From the NCBI GenBank assembly GCA_003537575.1, contig DPRS01000009.1:1-64000 (forward strand): a stretch of DNA of 64,000 nt. Reading direction: 5' to 3'. Shown piece after piece: positions 26,355 to 35,490 of this stretch; the stretch's first letter is position 1; every line of letters begins with the position of its first letter. Both the position numbers and the translations under genes were made by a program. The stretch comes from Oxalobacteraceae bacterium (GTDB lineage: Bacteria > Pseudomonadota > Gammaproteobacteria > Burkholderiales > Burkholderiaceae_D). The notes under the pieces were generated by a model that did no database searches, was not told the origin of the DNA, and worked only from the letters and a program-made list of their open reading frames with translations.

Positions 26355-27407
26355 TTACGGAAGGAGGCGCGGCGCCAGCACGGCGGCGGCGCCAGCCAGC
26401 GCCAGTAGTCCGGCCAGCCATGCGAGCCGGCGGCGGCCGGTGGCTGGCGCGGCATTTTCTTCCTGCCCCTGCCTGGCCTCCGCTTTGGCCGGTTGCGGCC
26501 GCTTGCCCTTGACCAGGTAGCGCTTGATGTCGTTGGCCATTTCATGCGCGTGCTGGTAGCGTTTTTCAGGACGCTTCTGCATGGCTTTCATGACGATCTG
26601 CGACAGCGCTTCCGGCACTTCCGGATTGACCTCGTGCGGCGCCGGCGGCGTCTTCAGGGCGATCATCTGCAGCAGCTTTTCGGTGTCGCGCGACTGAAAA
26701 GGCTTGCGCCCAGCCAGCATTTCATACATCACCGCGCCCAGCGCATAAATGTCCGAGCGGGCGTCGGCCGGCTCGCCGCAGGCCTGTTCCGGCGACATGT
26801 AGGTCGGCGTGCCGAGGATATTGTTGTGGAACAGCGTGTAAGGCGCGTCGTCGGGCTGGGCAAACTGGTCGGCGATGCGATTGGGCGAGCGGGCGATGCC
26901 AAAATCGACGATCTTTGGCTGGTTCTCGCCGACCATGAAAATATTGGCTGGTTTGATGTCGCGGTGGACTACGCCGTTGCGGTGGGCGTAATCCAGTGCA
27001 TCGGCGACTTTCCAGGCGATGGTGGCGATGTCGTTGAGTTCGAAGGGGTGCTGGCGCGCCAGCAGGCGGCTCAGTTCGCGCCCCTGCAGGTATTCCATGG
27101 CGATGTAGGTCAGGCCGCCTTCGGTATTGGCATCGAAGATCGTGATGATGTGCGGGTGCGACAGCCGGCCGGCGGCGCGCGCTTCGTTGATCAGCTGTTC
27201 CTCATGTTTCTTGCGCTCGATCTGCGTCAGCTTCGGGTTGAAGGTCTTGACGGCAATCTGGCGGTCGATGATCGGGTCGTGCACCAGGTAGACCACGCCG
27301 ATCGCTCCCCGTCCGAGTTCGCGGATGACGGTGAAGCGGCCGATCCGTTTCAGTTCGGGAGCGGGAGGAGCAGCCTGTTTCAAGGCGGAGGATTGTGCGA
27401 TCATCAT
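26355..27407 (-). CDS. Tail-anchored Ser/Thr protein kinase (Hanks type)
   Basis: 350 residues from ATG 27407 (MMIAQSSALK); no strong ribosome-binding site. The kinase domain spans about 25-295 and has every key residue: P-loop ELGRGAIGVV, K54, HRDIKPAN (148-155), DFG (168-170), and GTPTYMSPEQA in the activation segment. A basic, Pro/Ala-rich linker (300-327) leads to one membrane helix (328-347) that ends three residues before the stop. So it is anchored by its tail with no extracellular sensor, unlike PknB. Substrates unknown; the HDOD-GAF protein is its convergent neighbour. Confidence 0.9.
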   Translation of the reverse strand: MMIAQSSALKQAAPPAPELKRIGRFTVIRELGRGAIGVVYLVHDPIIDRQIAVKTFNPKLTQIERKKHEEQLINEARAAGRLSHPHIITIFDANTEGGLTYIAMEYLQGRELSRLLARQHPFELNDIATIAWKVADALDYAHRNGVVHRDIKPANIFMVGENQPKIVDFGIARSPNRIADQFAQPDDAPYTLFHNNILGTPTYMSPEQACGEPADARSDIYALGAVMYEMLAGRKPFQSRDTEKLLQMIALKTPPAPHEVNPEVPEALSQIVMKAMQKRPEKRYQHAHEMANDIKRYLVKGKRPQPAKAEARQGQEENAAPATGRRRLAWLAGLLALAGAAAVLAPRLLP

Positions 27408-27481
27408 GATTTTGCAGCTTGCCCGCAAGGTCGGTAACTTGCAATTACTTATTGCTATAAATGTAACACATTAACAACTTT

Positions 27482-28618
27482 TCACATTCGGAATGGCGCA
27501 TGTTCGTTCAATTCGTCGATATAGGCGGTCATGCCGCCGGCTTCCTGGCGCAGAAAGTGCCGGATCGCCTCGGCGAAGGCGGCATCGGCCAGCCAGTGCG
27601 CCGACCAGGTCGGGCGCGGCAGAAACCCTCGCGCCAGCTTGTGCTCGCCCTGGGCGCCGCCTTCGAAGCTGCCGATGCCGCGCTGGATGCAGAATTCCAG
27701 CGGCTGGTAATACGCGGTTTCGAAATGCAGGCAAGGCACATGCTCCAGCGCGCCCCAGTAGCGTCCATACAGCGCGCGCTGGTCGTAGATCAGCAGCGAA
27801 GCGGCGATCGGCTGGCCTTCGCGTTCGGCGAAAACCAGCAGGATATGCTGCGGCATGGTTGCGCCGATGCGCTTGAAGAAGGCCAGGCTCAGGTAAGGCG
27901 TCGAATGATGTTCGGCATAGGTGTTGGCATAGCAGCGATGAAAGAAAACCCAGTCGGCCGCTGTCGCCTGCGCTCCCTCGACCTGGCGGAATGTCACACC
28001 GGCCTCGGTTACCTTGCGGCGCTCGGCACGGATATTCTTGCTCTTCTTGCGCTCCAGCGTGGCAAGGAAATCGCCGAAATCGGCATAGCCGGCGTTCTCC
28101 CAGTGAAATTGCACGCCGCGCCGGAGCATGAAGCCGGCCTGCTGCAATTGCCTGGCCTCGGCTTCGGTGGGAAACAGCACGTGGGTGGAGGACAGGCCGG
28201 TGTCGCGCTGCAGCCGGATCAGGGCTTCGACCAGGGCGGCGCGGGCAGCGACGCCGCGCGCCAGCAGGCGGTTGCCGGCCACCGGCGTGAACGGAATGGC
28301 TGCCAGCAGCTTGGGGTAATAGCGCATGCCATGGCGCCGGTAGGCATCCGCCCAGGCCCAGTCGAACACGTATTCGCCGTAAGAATGCGACTTGGCGTAC
28401 AGGGGCAGGGCGGCATGCAGTTCCTCGCCATGCCACAGGCACAGGTATTGCGGCTGCCAGCCGGTTTCCGGCGCGGCGCAGCCGGTCTCATGCAGCGCGG
28501 CGAGGAAGGCGTAGGAGAGGAAGGGAGTGGCTTCTTCCTGCAGTTCCACCAGGCCATTCCAGGCCGTCTGGCCGACCTCGGCCAGAGAGGAAACGATACA
28601 CGTGCGATAATTCACCAT
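27482..28618 (-). CDS. FemAB/GNAT-like protein (PF04339 family)
   Basis: 378 residues. Matches the COG3146/DUF482 group, predicted N-acyltransferases with a double GNAT fold, annotated as peptidogalycan biosynthesis/recognition. Blocks seen: TPFLSYAFLAALHETGC, YAKSHSYGEYVFDWAWADAY, LERKKSKNIRAERRKV, ALYGRYWGALEHVPCLHFETAYYQ, FEGGAQGEHKLARGFLP. No signal peptide or membrane helix. The substrate is not established for the family. Monocistronic, divergent from nadE. Confidence 0.85.
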   Translation of the reverse strand: MVNYRTCIVSSLAEVGQTAWNGLVELQEEATPFLSYAFLAALHETGCAAPETGWQPQYLCLWHGEELHAALPLYAKSHSYGEYVFDWAWADAYRRHGMRYYPKLLAAIPFTPVAGNRLLARGVAARAALVEALIRLQRDTGLSSTHVLFPTEAEARQLQQAGFMLRRGVQFHWENAGYADFGDFLATLERKKSKNIRAERRKVTEAGVTFRQVEGAQATAADWVFFHRCYANTYAEHHSTPYLSLAFFKRIGATMPQHILLVFAEREGQPIAASLLIYDQRALYGRYWGALEHVPCLHFETAYYQPLEFCIQRGIGSFEGGAQGEHKLARGFLPRPTWSAHWLADAAFAEAIRHFLRQEAGGMTAYIDELNEHAPFRM

Positions 28619-28858
28619 TGAACCAGTTCAGGAATTCAGGCCCGGCGCCATGGCGGCCTGGGGTTGATCACGGTTTGCGGATTACAGATGGCAATGGCAG
28701 CAGTGTAAACCGATTCCGGCCGGCGCAAGAAGCGCTACGCAAGCAAGACACGCAAGACACAAGCGCCGCAAGCAGCCTGAATGATGGCATGCCGCCAGCG
28801 GGAATGCCGTCATGCCGGCCAGACTGAAGCGCGCGGTTTTCTGAAAGTAAAGCAGAAG

Positions 28859-30910
28859 ATGAGCAATCGATTTTTTAATATTTATTCCCACGATTTCGCC
28901 CGCGTCGCCGTCGGCGTGCCGCGTTGCCGCGTCGCCGATCCTGCCGGCAATGCGCAGGAAACCATTGCCCTGGCCACGCAAGCCGCGCAAAACGGCGCCG
29001 CGCTGGTGGTGTTTCCTGAGCTGGGATTGTCCGCCTATACCTGCGACGATCTTTTCCATCAGCGTGCCTTGCTCGACGCCAGCAAGCAGGCACTGGCCGC
29101 CATCGTCGCCGCATCGGCAGAGATTCCGGCAGCGCTGGTGGTGGGGCTCCCGCTGCAGGTGGAGCACCTGCTGTTCAACTGCGCCGCGGTGGTGGCCGGC
29201 GGGCGGATACAGGGGATCGTGCCGAAAAGCTACCTGCCGAATTACGGCGAATTTTATGAGGCGCGGCAATTCTCTCCGGCCGATTGCGCTTCCGTCACGG
29301 AAGTGAACCTGCTGGGCCAGGCCGTGCCGTTCGGCGCTTCGCTGCTGTTCGAAATCGCCAACCTGCCGCTGCTGAAGTTCCATGTGGAGATTTGCGAGGA
29401 TGTATGGGTGCCGATCCCGCCGTCCTCGTTCGCTGCGCTGGCCGGCGCTACGGTCCTGGTCAACCTGTCGGCATCGAACATCGTCGTCGGCAAGTCGGGC
29501 TACCGGCACCAGCTGGTGTCGCAACAGTCGGCGCGCTGCCTGTCGGCCTACCTCTATTCATCGGCAGGCAAGGGCGAATCCTCCACCGACATGGCGTGGG
29601 ACGGTCAGGCGCTGATTTGCGAGAACGGCGAGTTGCTGGCCGAGTCCGAACGGTTTTCGGATGACTCGCACCTCGTCCATGCCGACATCGACCTCGAGCG
29701 GTTGTCGCGGGAACGCATGCGCACCACGACGTTCGGCCATTCAATGCGCCGGCATCGCGAAGAAGCGGCGAAATTCAGGACCGTTTCCTTCAATATCGAT
29801 TTGCCGCTTGAAAAGAAGTTGCCGCTGAAACGCAATGTCGAGCGTTTTCCGTATGTGCCGGCCGATCCGAAGCGGCGCGACGAACGCTGCGAGGAAGTCT
29901 ACAACATCCAGGTGCAGGCACTGGTCCAGCGCCTGTCGGCATCCGGCATAGCGAAGGTGGTCATCGGCGTCTCGGGCGGGCTGGACTCGACCCATGCCTT
30001 GCTGGTGTGCGCCAAGGCGATGGACCGGCTGGGCCTGCCACGCACCAACATTCTCGGCGTGACGATGCCCGGTTTCGCCACCAGCGACAGGACGCTCCTG
30101 CAGGCAAGGCAATTGATGGAAGTAGTCGGCTGTTCTGCCAGCGAAATCGATATCCGGCCCAGCTGCCTGCAAATGCTGAAAGACCTCGGTCATCCCTATG
30201 CCGAAGGTGAGGAAAAATACGACATCACCTTCGAGAATGTGCAGGCCGGGGAACGTACCAACCATTTATTCCGGCTGGCGAATTTCCAGAACGGGATCGT
30301 CATCGGCACCGGCGACCTGAGCGAACTCGCGCTGGGGTGGTGCACCTACGGCGTCGGCGATCACATGTCGCACTACAACGTCAATGCCAGCGTGCCGAAG
30401 ACGCTGATTACCCACCTGGTCCGTTGGGTGGCGGAGACGGGGCAGATCGCCGGCGAGGGTGCCGGCGTTCTGCTCAATATTCTCGACACCGACATTAGCC
30501 CGGAGCTGGTGCCTGGCAAGGCCGACGATCGCCCCGGGCAGAAAACTGAAGATTTCATCGGTCCGTACGAACTGCAGGACTTCCATCTATACTACACGCT
30601 GCGCTTCGGCTTCACGCCTTCCAAGGTGGCGTTCCTGGCATTTTCCGCCTGGGGCGACCGCATGGCGGGGCGCTGGCCCGAGGGGCCGCATGTGGCGCGC
30701 AACGAATACGACCTGGCTGCGATCAGGCGCAATCTCGGCATCTTCGTCTACAGGTTTTTCAAGACGAGCCAGTTCAAGCGCTCCTGCATTCCCAACGCCC
30801 CCAAGGTCGGTTCGGGTGGTTCCCTGTCGCCGCGCGGCGACTGGCGCGCTCCCAGCGATTCCGAGGCGACGGTGTGGATGGATGATCTTAAAAATATTCC
30901 GGAGCATTGA
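28859..30910 (+). CDS. nadE: Glutamine-dependent NAD+ synthetase
   Basis: 683 residues from the ATG giving MSNRFFNIYSHDF, the long two-domain type. N-terminal nitrilase-like glutaminase (about 1-300) with nucleophile C179 in EICEDVWVP, lysine in KSYLPNYGEFYE; C-terminal ATP-dependent synthetase with the PP-loop SGGLDS at 372-377. It amidates nicotinate adenine dinucleotide using ammonia from glutamine. The PII gene follows 93 bases downstream, an arrangement that makes sense because both respond to glutamine supply. Confidence 0.97.
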   Translation: MSNRFFNIYSHDFARVAVGVPRCRVADPAGNAQETIALATQAAQNGAALVVFPELGLSAYTCDDLFHQRALLDASKQALAAIVAASAEIPAALVVGLPLQVEHLLFNCAAVVAGGRIQGIVPKSYLPNYGEFYEARQFSPADCASVTEVNLLGQAVPFGASLLFEIANLPLLKFHVEICEDVWVPIPPSSFAALAGATVLVNLSASNIVVGKSGYRHQLVSQQSARCLSAYLYSSAGKGESSTDMAWDGQALICENGELLAESERFSDDSHLVHADIDLERLSRERMRTTTFGHSMRRHREEAAKFRTVSFNIDLPLEKKLPLKRNVERFPYVPADPKRRDERCEEVYNIQVQALVQRLSASGIAKVVIGVSGGLDSTHALLVCAKAMDRLGLPRTNILGVTMPGFATSDRTLLQARQLMEVVGCSASEIDIRPSCLQMLKDLGHPYAEGEEKYDITFENVQAGERTNHLFRLANFQNGIVIGTGDLSELALGWCTYGVGDHMSHYNVNASVPKTLITHLVRWVAETGQIAGEGAGVLLNILDTDISPELVPGKADDRPGQKTEDFIGPYELQDFHLYYTLRFGFTPSKVAFLAFSAWGDRMAGRWPEGPHVARNEYDLAAIRRNLGIFVYRFFKTSQFKRSCIPNAPKVGSGGSLSPRGDWRAPSDSEATVWMDDLKNIPEH

Positions 30911-31003
30911 GGCACGTTGATTCCATTGTGTCCGGAAATGGGGAATAATCTTCAATAGTCATCAATGCTTTTCAAAATCTTGTTCGAATCTAGGGAGTAG
31001 CTC

Positions 31004-31342
31004 ATGAAACAGATCGTCGCCATCATCAAACCCTTCAAGCTCGACGAAGTGCGTGAAGCGCTGGCCGAAGTCGGCGTTTCCGGTCTGACCGTCACTGAAG
31101 TCAAGGGTTTCGGCCGTCAGAAGGGCCACACCGAGCTTTATCGCGGCGCCGAATATGTGGTGGATTTTCTGCCGAAAGTGAAGATCGAGGCGGTGGTCGA
31201 CGACAATGTGGTGGAAGCCGCGGTCGATGCCATCATCAAGTCCGCGCGCACCGGCAAGATTGGCGACGGCAAGATTTTCGTGCGCAGCGTCGACCAGGTG
31301 ATCCGTATCCGTACCGGCGAAACCGGACCGGACGCGGTTTAA
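31004..31342 (+). CDS. glnB: Nitrogen regulatory protein P-II
   Basis: 112 residues, complete. PII integrates glutamine, 2-oxoglutarate and ATP/ADP signals. The T-loop carries Y51 in TELYRGAEY, the uridylylation site; GDGKIFV at about 87-93 is the ATP-binding signature. GlnB rather than GlnK is preferred because nadE, not amtB, is the neighbour; the sequence alone does not separate them. Its stop codon overlaps the stop of the convergent Smr gene by 4 bases. Confidence 0.93.
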   Translation: MKQIVAIIKPFKLDEVREALAEVGVSGLTVTEVKGFGRQKGHTELYRGAEYVVDFLPKVKIEAVVDDNVVEAAVDAIIKSARTGKIGDGKIFVRSVDQVIRIRTGETGPDAV

Positions 31343-31980
31343 CTCTGCGCCTTCAGCAGCACCATCAGCGCCCCGGCGCCGCCATCCGGCGCCGTGGCCT
31401 GGCAAAAGGCGATCACCTCATCCTTTTGCACCAGCCAGTTGCGCACCTTGTTCTTCAGCACGGGCTTCTTGTTCACGGAACCCAGGCCCTTGCCGTGGAT
31501 GACGCGCACGCAGCGCCAGCCGCGCTTGCCGGTTTCTCGCAAAAACTCCCCCAAGGCCTCGCGCGCCTCATCGGTGCGCATGCCGTGCAGGTCTAGCTGG
31601 CCCTGGATCACCCAGTGGCCGCGCCGCAGCTTGCGCAACACGTCCGAGCCGATGCCCGTGCGGGCATAGCTCAGGGCTTCATCGCTTTCCAGCAGAGTAT
31701 CGACGCTGAATTCGTCCGACAGCGACTCCTTCAGCGCCGCTTCTTCATCGGCCTGGCGCTGGCGCGCCACCGGCGGCGGCGGGGCGGGGGTGTGACCGGC
31801 CTTGCCATGCGCGGCCAGCGGCTTGACCTCGCCGATACTGCGGCGGAACAGGTCGGCCTCGCGCTGCGTTTCCTGTTCGCGCCGCTTGCGCTCGGCTTCT
31901 GCGGCCTTGCGCATCTCTTCCTTTTGCTTGAGTTCCTTGCTCAATGACTTGAGCGCGCCAAAATCCTTGAGGGTGGTCAT
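31339..31980 (-). CDS. Smr domain protein
   Basis: 213 residues from ATG 31980, with AGGTG upstream. The C-terminal Smr domain (about 125-210) has LDLHGM (129-134) and HGKG (162-165), the catalytic motifs of MutS2/SmrB-type nucleases, some of which cut mRNA at collided ribosomes. The N-terminal half is a charged coiled coil (14-48) and a linker (60-100). It resembles stand-alone SmrA/B proteins of proteobacteria. It is 70 bases downstream of trxB on the same strand, with a two-step hairpin between them. Confidence 0.9.
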   Translation of the reverse strand: MTTLKDFGALKSLSKELKQKEEMRKAAEAERKRREQETQREADLFRRSIGEVKPLAAHGKAGHTPAPPPPVARQRQADEEAALKESLSDEFSVDTLLESDEALSYARTGIGSDVLRKLRRGHWVIQGQLDLHGMRTDEAREALGEFLRETGKRGWRCVRVIHGKGLGSVNKKPVLKNKVRNWLVQKDEVIAFCQATAPDGGAGALMVLLKAQS

Positions 31981-32003
31981 GGTGTTCACCTGCATGCACT
32001 CAA

Positions 32004-32048
32004 GCCTGTGGCCTTATGCTTCCCGTGAAGGGAAGCATGACAACAGGC
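32004..32048. repeat. Two-step hairpin between trxB and the Smr gene
   Basis: Inner stem ATGCTTCCC / GGGAAGCAT (9 bp, loop of 5) flanked by an outer GCCTGT / ACAGGC stem. There is no T-run on the minus strand, so it looks like an mRNA processing or attenuation structure more than a terminator. Confidence 0.5.
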
Positions 32049-32050
32049 GT

Positions 32051-33010
32051 TTATTTCTCTTCCAGGCCTTCCAGGTAGCGCTGGGCATCCAGCGCCGCCA
32101 TGCAGCCGGTGCCGGCGCTGGTGATGGCCTGACGGTATACGTGGTCCTGAACGTCGCCGGCGGCGAACACCCCCATGATATTGGTGGCGGTGGCGAAGCC
32201 TTCCAGGCCGGTGCGGGTCTTGATGTAGCCATTGTTCATGTCGATCTGGCCTTCGAAGATCCCGGTATTCGGCTTGTGGCCGATGGCGATGAACAGGCCG
32301 TGTACCTTGAATTCGCTGGTGCTACCGTCGGCGGTCGACTTGATGCGCACGCCGGTGACGCCGGAGCCATCGCCCAGCACCTCATCCAGGGTATGGTTCC
32401 ACTTGACTTCGATCTTGCCTTCGGCAACCTTGGCCATCAGGCGGTCGATCAGGATCGGCTCGGCGCGGAACTTGTCGCGGCGGTGGATCATGGTGACCTT
32501 GGTGGCGATGTTGGACAGGTACAGCGCTTCTTCGACTGCAGTATTGCCGCCGCCCACCACCGCGACTTCCTGGCCCTTGTAGAAGAAGCCGTCGCAGGTG
32601 GCGCAGGCCGACACGCCCTTGCCCATGAAGGCTTCTTCCGAGGGCAGGCCGAGGTATTGTGCCGAGGCGCCGGTGGCGATGATCAGGGCGTCGCAGGTGT
32701 AGGTGCCGGCATCGCCGACCAGGCGGAGCGGCTTTTCATTCAGGTGGGTAGTGTGGATGTGGTCGAACACGATCTCGGTCTGGAAGCGCTCGGCGTGCTG
32801 CTGCAGGCGCTGCATCAGTTCCGGTCCCTGCACGCCCATCGGGTCGCCTGGCCAGTTTTCGACGTCGGTGGTGGTCATCAGCTGGCCGCCTTGCTCGACG
32901 CCGGTGATCAGCACCGGCTTGAGATTGGCGCGCGCGGCGTACACGGCGGCGCTGTAGCCGGCGGGGCCGGAACCGAGAATCAGGACTTTGGCGTGTTTGG
33001 GAGTGGTCAT
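32051..33010 (-). CDS. trxB: Thioredoxin reductase
   Basis: 319 residues, NADPH-dependent flavoenzyme reducing thioredoxin. FAD motif LILGSGPAGYSAAVYAAR (10-27), redox centre C136-A-T-C139 in SACATCDGFFY, NADPH motif VVGGGNTAVEEA (151-162), and the C-terminal FAAGDVQD. All key residues are present and length is normal. Divergent from ftsK across 134 bases. Confidence 0.97.
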   Translation of the reverse strand: MTTPKHAKVLILGSGPAGYSAAVYAARANLKPVLITGVEQGGQLMTTTDVENWPGDPMGVQGPELMQRLQQHAERFQTEIVFDHIHTTHLNEKPLRLVGDAGTYTCDALIIATGASAQYLGLPSEEAFMGKGVSACATCDGFFYKGQEVAVVGGGNTAVEEALYLSNIATKVTMIHRRDKFRAEPILIDRLMAKVAEGKIEVKWNHTLDEVLGDGSGVTGVRIKSTADGSTSEFKVHGLFIAIGHKPNTGIFEGQIDMNNGYIKTRTGLEGFATATNIMGVFAAGDVQDHVYRQAITSAGTGCMAALDAQRYLEGLEEK

Positions 33011-33144
33011 AAGCTGGCTTCGGAAGTTGTTTGACGGGCAAATGCGTGCGCAAGGCGTGAAAAAATGCCACAGCAGCCGGATAATTCGGCCTTGCGCAAG
33101 GTAAACTAAATAAGATTATAGTCGAAGTAACAGCCAGCTGATTT

Positions 33145-35481
33145 ATGACGAGAACCGCTCAAGCCTATACCCGCAATACCGCTCCCGCCGCTCCGCCGGA
33201 ACCCAGCCGGCTGGTGCGCCTGCTGTCCGAGGCGCGCTGGATCGCGCTGTCCGGGCTGTCGGTTTACCTGGTCATGATCCTTTCCAGCTATTCCCGGCTC
33301 GATCCGGGCTGGACGCACGCCAATGCGGTGGCGCGCCTGCACAACTGGGGCGGCCATCTCGGCGCCTGGCTGGCCGACGTCATGCTGTTCGTCTTCGGCG
33401 TATCGGCCTGGTGGTGGTGCGTGCTGCTGCTGTGGACGGTCTGGGGCGGCTACCGCCGGTTGTCGCAGCGTTTCCTGCTGCAGCAGGAGCCGGAATCCAT
33501 GCCGCGCCATGAGGGCTGGGTGCGCGCCATCGGCTTCGTGCTGCTGATGGCCGGCAGCGTCGCCATCGAATACCTGCGCATGCACAGTCTCCAGGCCGAA
33601 CTGCCGCGCGCGCCGGGCGGCGTGCTGGGAGAAGTGCTGGGCTCGGCCGCCTACAGCGCCTTCGGCTTCACCGGCGCCACGCTGCTTCTGCTGCTGCTGT
33701 TCGGAGTCGGCTTTAGCCTGCTGTTCCAGGTGTCGTGGCTGACCGTGGCCGAGAAGATCGGCGCCGGCATCGAATGGTCGATCGACGCCATCCGTAATCT
33801 GAATGCCGCCCGCGAAGACCGCAAGCTCGGCCAGGAAGCGGCGGTCAAGCGCGAAGTGGCGGTGGTGCAGGAACGCGCCAAGATCGAATACGCGCCGCCG
33901 ATCCGCATCGAGCCTCAGGTCGTGATCGTGCCGAAATCGGAACGGGTGGAAAAGGAAAAGCAGGTTTCGCTGTTCACCGACCTGCCGGACACCAACCTGC
34001 CGCCGCTGTCGCTGCTGGACGATGCGCCGCCGTCGCAGGAAACCGTCAGCGTCGAAACGCTGGAATTCACCAGCCGCCTGATCGAGAAAAAACTCTCCGA
34101 CTTCGGCGTCGAGGCCAAGGTGGTGGCGGCCTATCCCGGCCCGGTCATTACCCGCTACGAAATCGAACCGGCCACCGGCGTCAAGGGCAGCCAGATCGTC
34201 AACCTGGCGCGCGACCTGGCGCGTTCGCTGTCGCTGACCTCGATCCGCGTCGTTGAGACCATTCCGGGCAAGAATTTCATGGGGCTGGAATTGCCCAACC
34301 CGAAGCGCCAGATCGTGCGCCTGACGGAAATCCTCGGCTCGAAAATCTACCACGACAGCGCTTCCAGCCTGACTGTCGCGCTCGGCAAGGATATCGCCGG
34401 CAACCCGGTCACTGCCGATCTGGCCAAGATGCCGCACCTGCTGGTGGCGGGCACTACTGGTTCGGGCAAGTCGGTCGGCATCAACGCCACCATCCTGTCG
34501 CTGTTGTACAAATCCGATCCCAACCAGGTGCGGCTGATCCTGATCGATCCGAAGATGCTGGAAATGTCGGTCTACGAAGGTATCCCGCACCTGCTGGCGC
34601 CGGTGGTCACCGACATGCGCCAGGCCGGCCATGCGCTGAATTGGGCGGTGGGCGAGATGGAGCGCCGCTACAAGCTGATGAGCAAGCTCGGCGTGCGCAA
34701 CCTGGCCGGCTACAACAACAAGATCGCCGACGCGGACAAGAAGGAAGAGAAGATCCCCAATCCCTTCAGCCTGACGCCGGACGCGCCGGAACCGCTGGAA
34801 AAGCTGCCGACCATCGTCATCATCATCGACGAGTTAGCCGACCTCATGATGGTAGTCGGCAAGAAGGTCGAAGAGCTGATCGCCCGCATCGCGCAAAAGG
34901 CGCGCGCCGCCGGCATTCACCTGATCCTGGCGACGCAGCGGCCGTCGGTGGATGTCATCACCGGCCTGATCAAGGCGAATATCCCGACCCGCATCGCCTT
35001 CCAGGTCAGCAGCAAGATCGACTCGCGCACCATCCTCGACCAGATGGGCGCGGAAACACTGCTCGGCATGGGTGACATGCTGTACATGCCGCCGGGCACA
35101 GGGCTGCCGGTCCGCGTGCATGGCGCCTTTGTCTCGGACGATGAAGTGCACCGCGTGGTGACGCATCTGAAGGAGCAGGGCGAACCGAATTACATCGAGG
35201 GCATCCTTGAAGGCGGCGTGCTTGATGAGGGCGGCGAGGGCGGCGTGCCCGGTGCTGAAGGCGCGGGCGGCGGCGAGGCCGACGCCATGTACGACCAGGC
35301 CGTTGCCGTGGTTCTCAAGCACCGCCGCGCTTCGATCTCGCTCGTGCAGCGTCACCTGCGCATCGGCTACAATCGGGCTGCACGCCTGCTCGAACAGATG
35401 GAGCAGAGCGGCCTGGTATCCACCATGCAATCCAACGGTAATCGCGAGATTCTGGTGCCTGCTGGTAATGCGAGTGAATAG
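33145..35481 (+). CDS. ftsK: DNA translocase FtsK
   Basis: 778 residues. Hexameric ATPase that pumps DNA at the septum and activates XerCD at dif. Four N-terminal membrane helices (about 32-52, 80-105, 128-146, 172-192), a fairly short linker, then the motor domain with Walker A GTTGSGKS (436-444), Walker B TIVIIIDELADLMMV, and the C-terminal gamma winged helix (QAVAVVLKHRRASISLVQRHLRIGYNRAARL-type block at about 715-745). Length fits the short-linker Burkholderiales FtsK. lolA and rarA follow on the same strand. Confidence 0.96.
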   Translation: MTRTAQAYTRNTAPAAPPEPSRLVRLLSEARWIALSGLSVYLVMILSSYSRLDPGWTHANAVARLHNWGGHLGAWLADVMLFVFGVSAWWWCVLLLWTVWGGYRRLSQRFLLQQEPESMPRHEGWVRAIGFVLLMAGSVAIEYLRMHSLQAELPRAPGGVLGEVLGSAAYSAFGFTGATLLLLLLFGVGFSLLFQVSWLTVAEKIGAGIEWSIDAIRNLNAAREDRKLGQEAAVKREVAVVQERAKIEYAPPIRIEPQVVIVPKSERVEKEKQVSLFTDLPDTNLPPLSLLDDAPPSQETVSVETLEFTSRLIEKKLSDFGVEAKVVAAYPGPVITRYEIEPATGVKGSQIVNLARDLARSLSLTSIRVVETIPGKNFMGLELPNPKRQIVRLTEILGSKIYHDSASSLTVALGKDIAGNPVTADLAKMPHLLVAGTTGSGKSVGINATILSLLYKSDPNQVRLILIDPKMLEMSVYEGIPHLLAPVVTDMRQAGHALNWAVGEMERRYKLMSKLGVRNLAGYNNKIADADKKEEKIPNPFSLTPDAPEPLEKLPTIVIIIDELADLMMVVGKKVEELIARIAQKARAAGIHLILATQRPSVDVITGLIKANIPTRIAFQVSSKIDSRTILDQMGAETLLGMGDMLYMPPGTGLPVRVHGAFVSDDEVHRVVTHLKEQGEPNYIEGILEGGVLDEGGEGGVPGAEGAGGGEADAMYDQAVAVVLKHRRASISLVQRHLRIGYNRAARLLEQMEQSGLVSTMQSNGNREILVPAGNASE

Positions 35482-35490
35482 GACATTATT

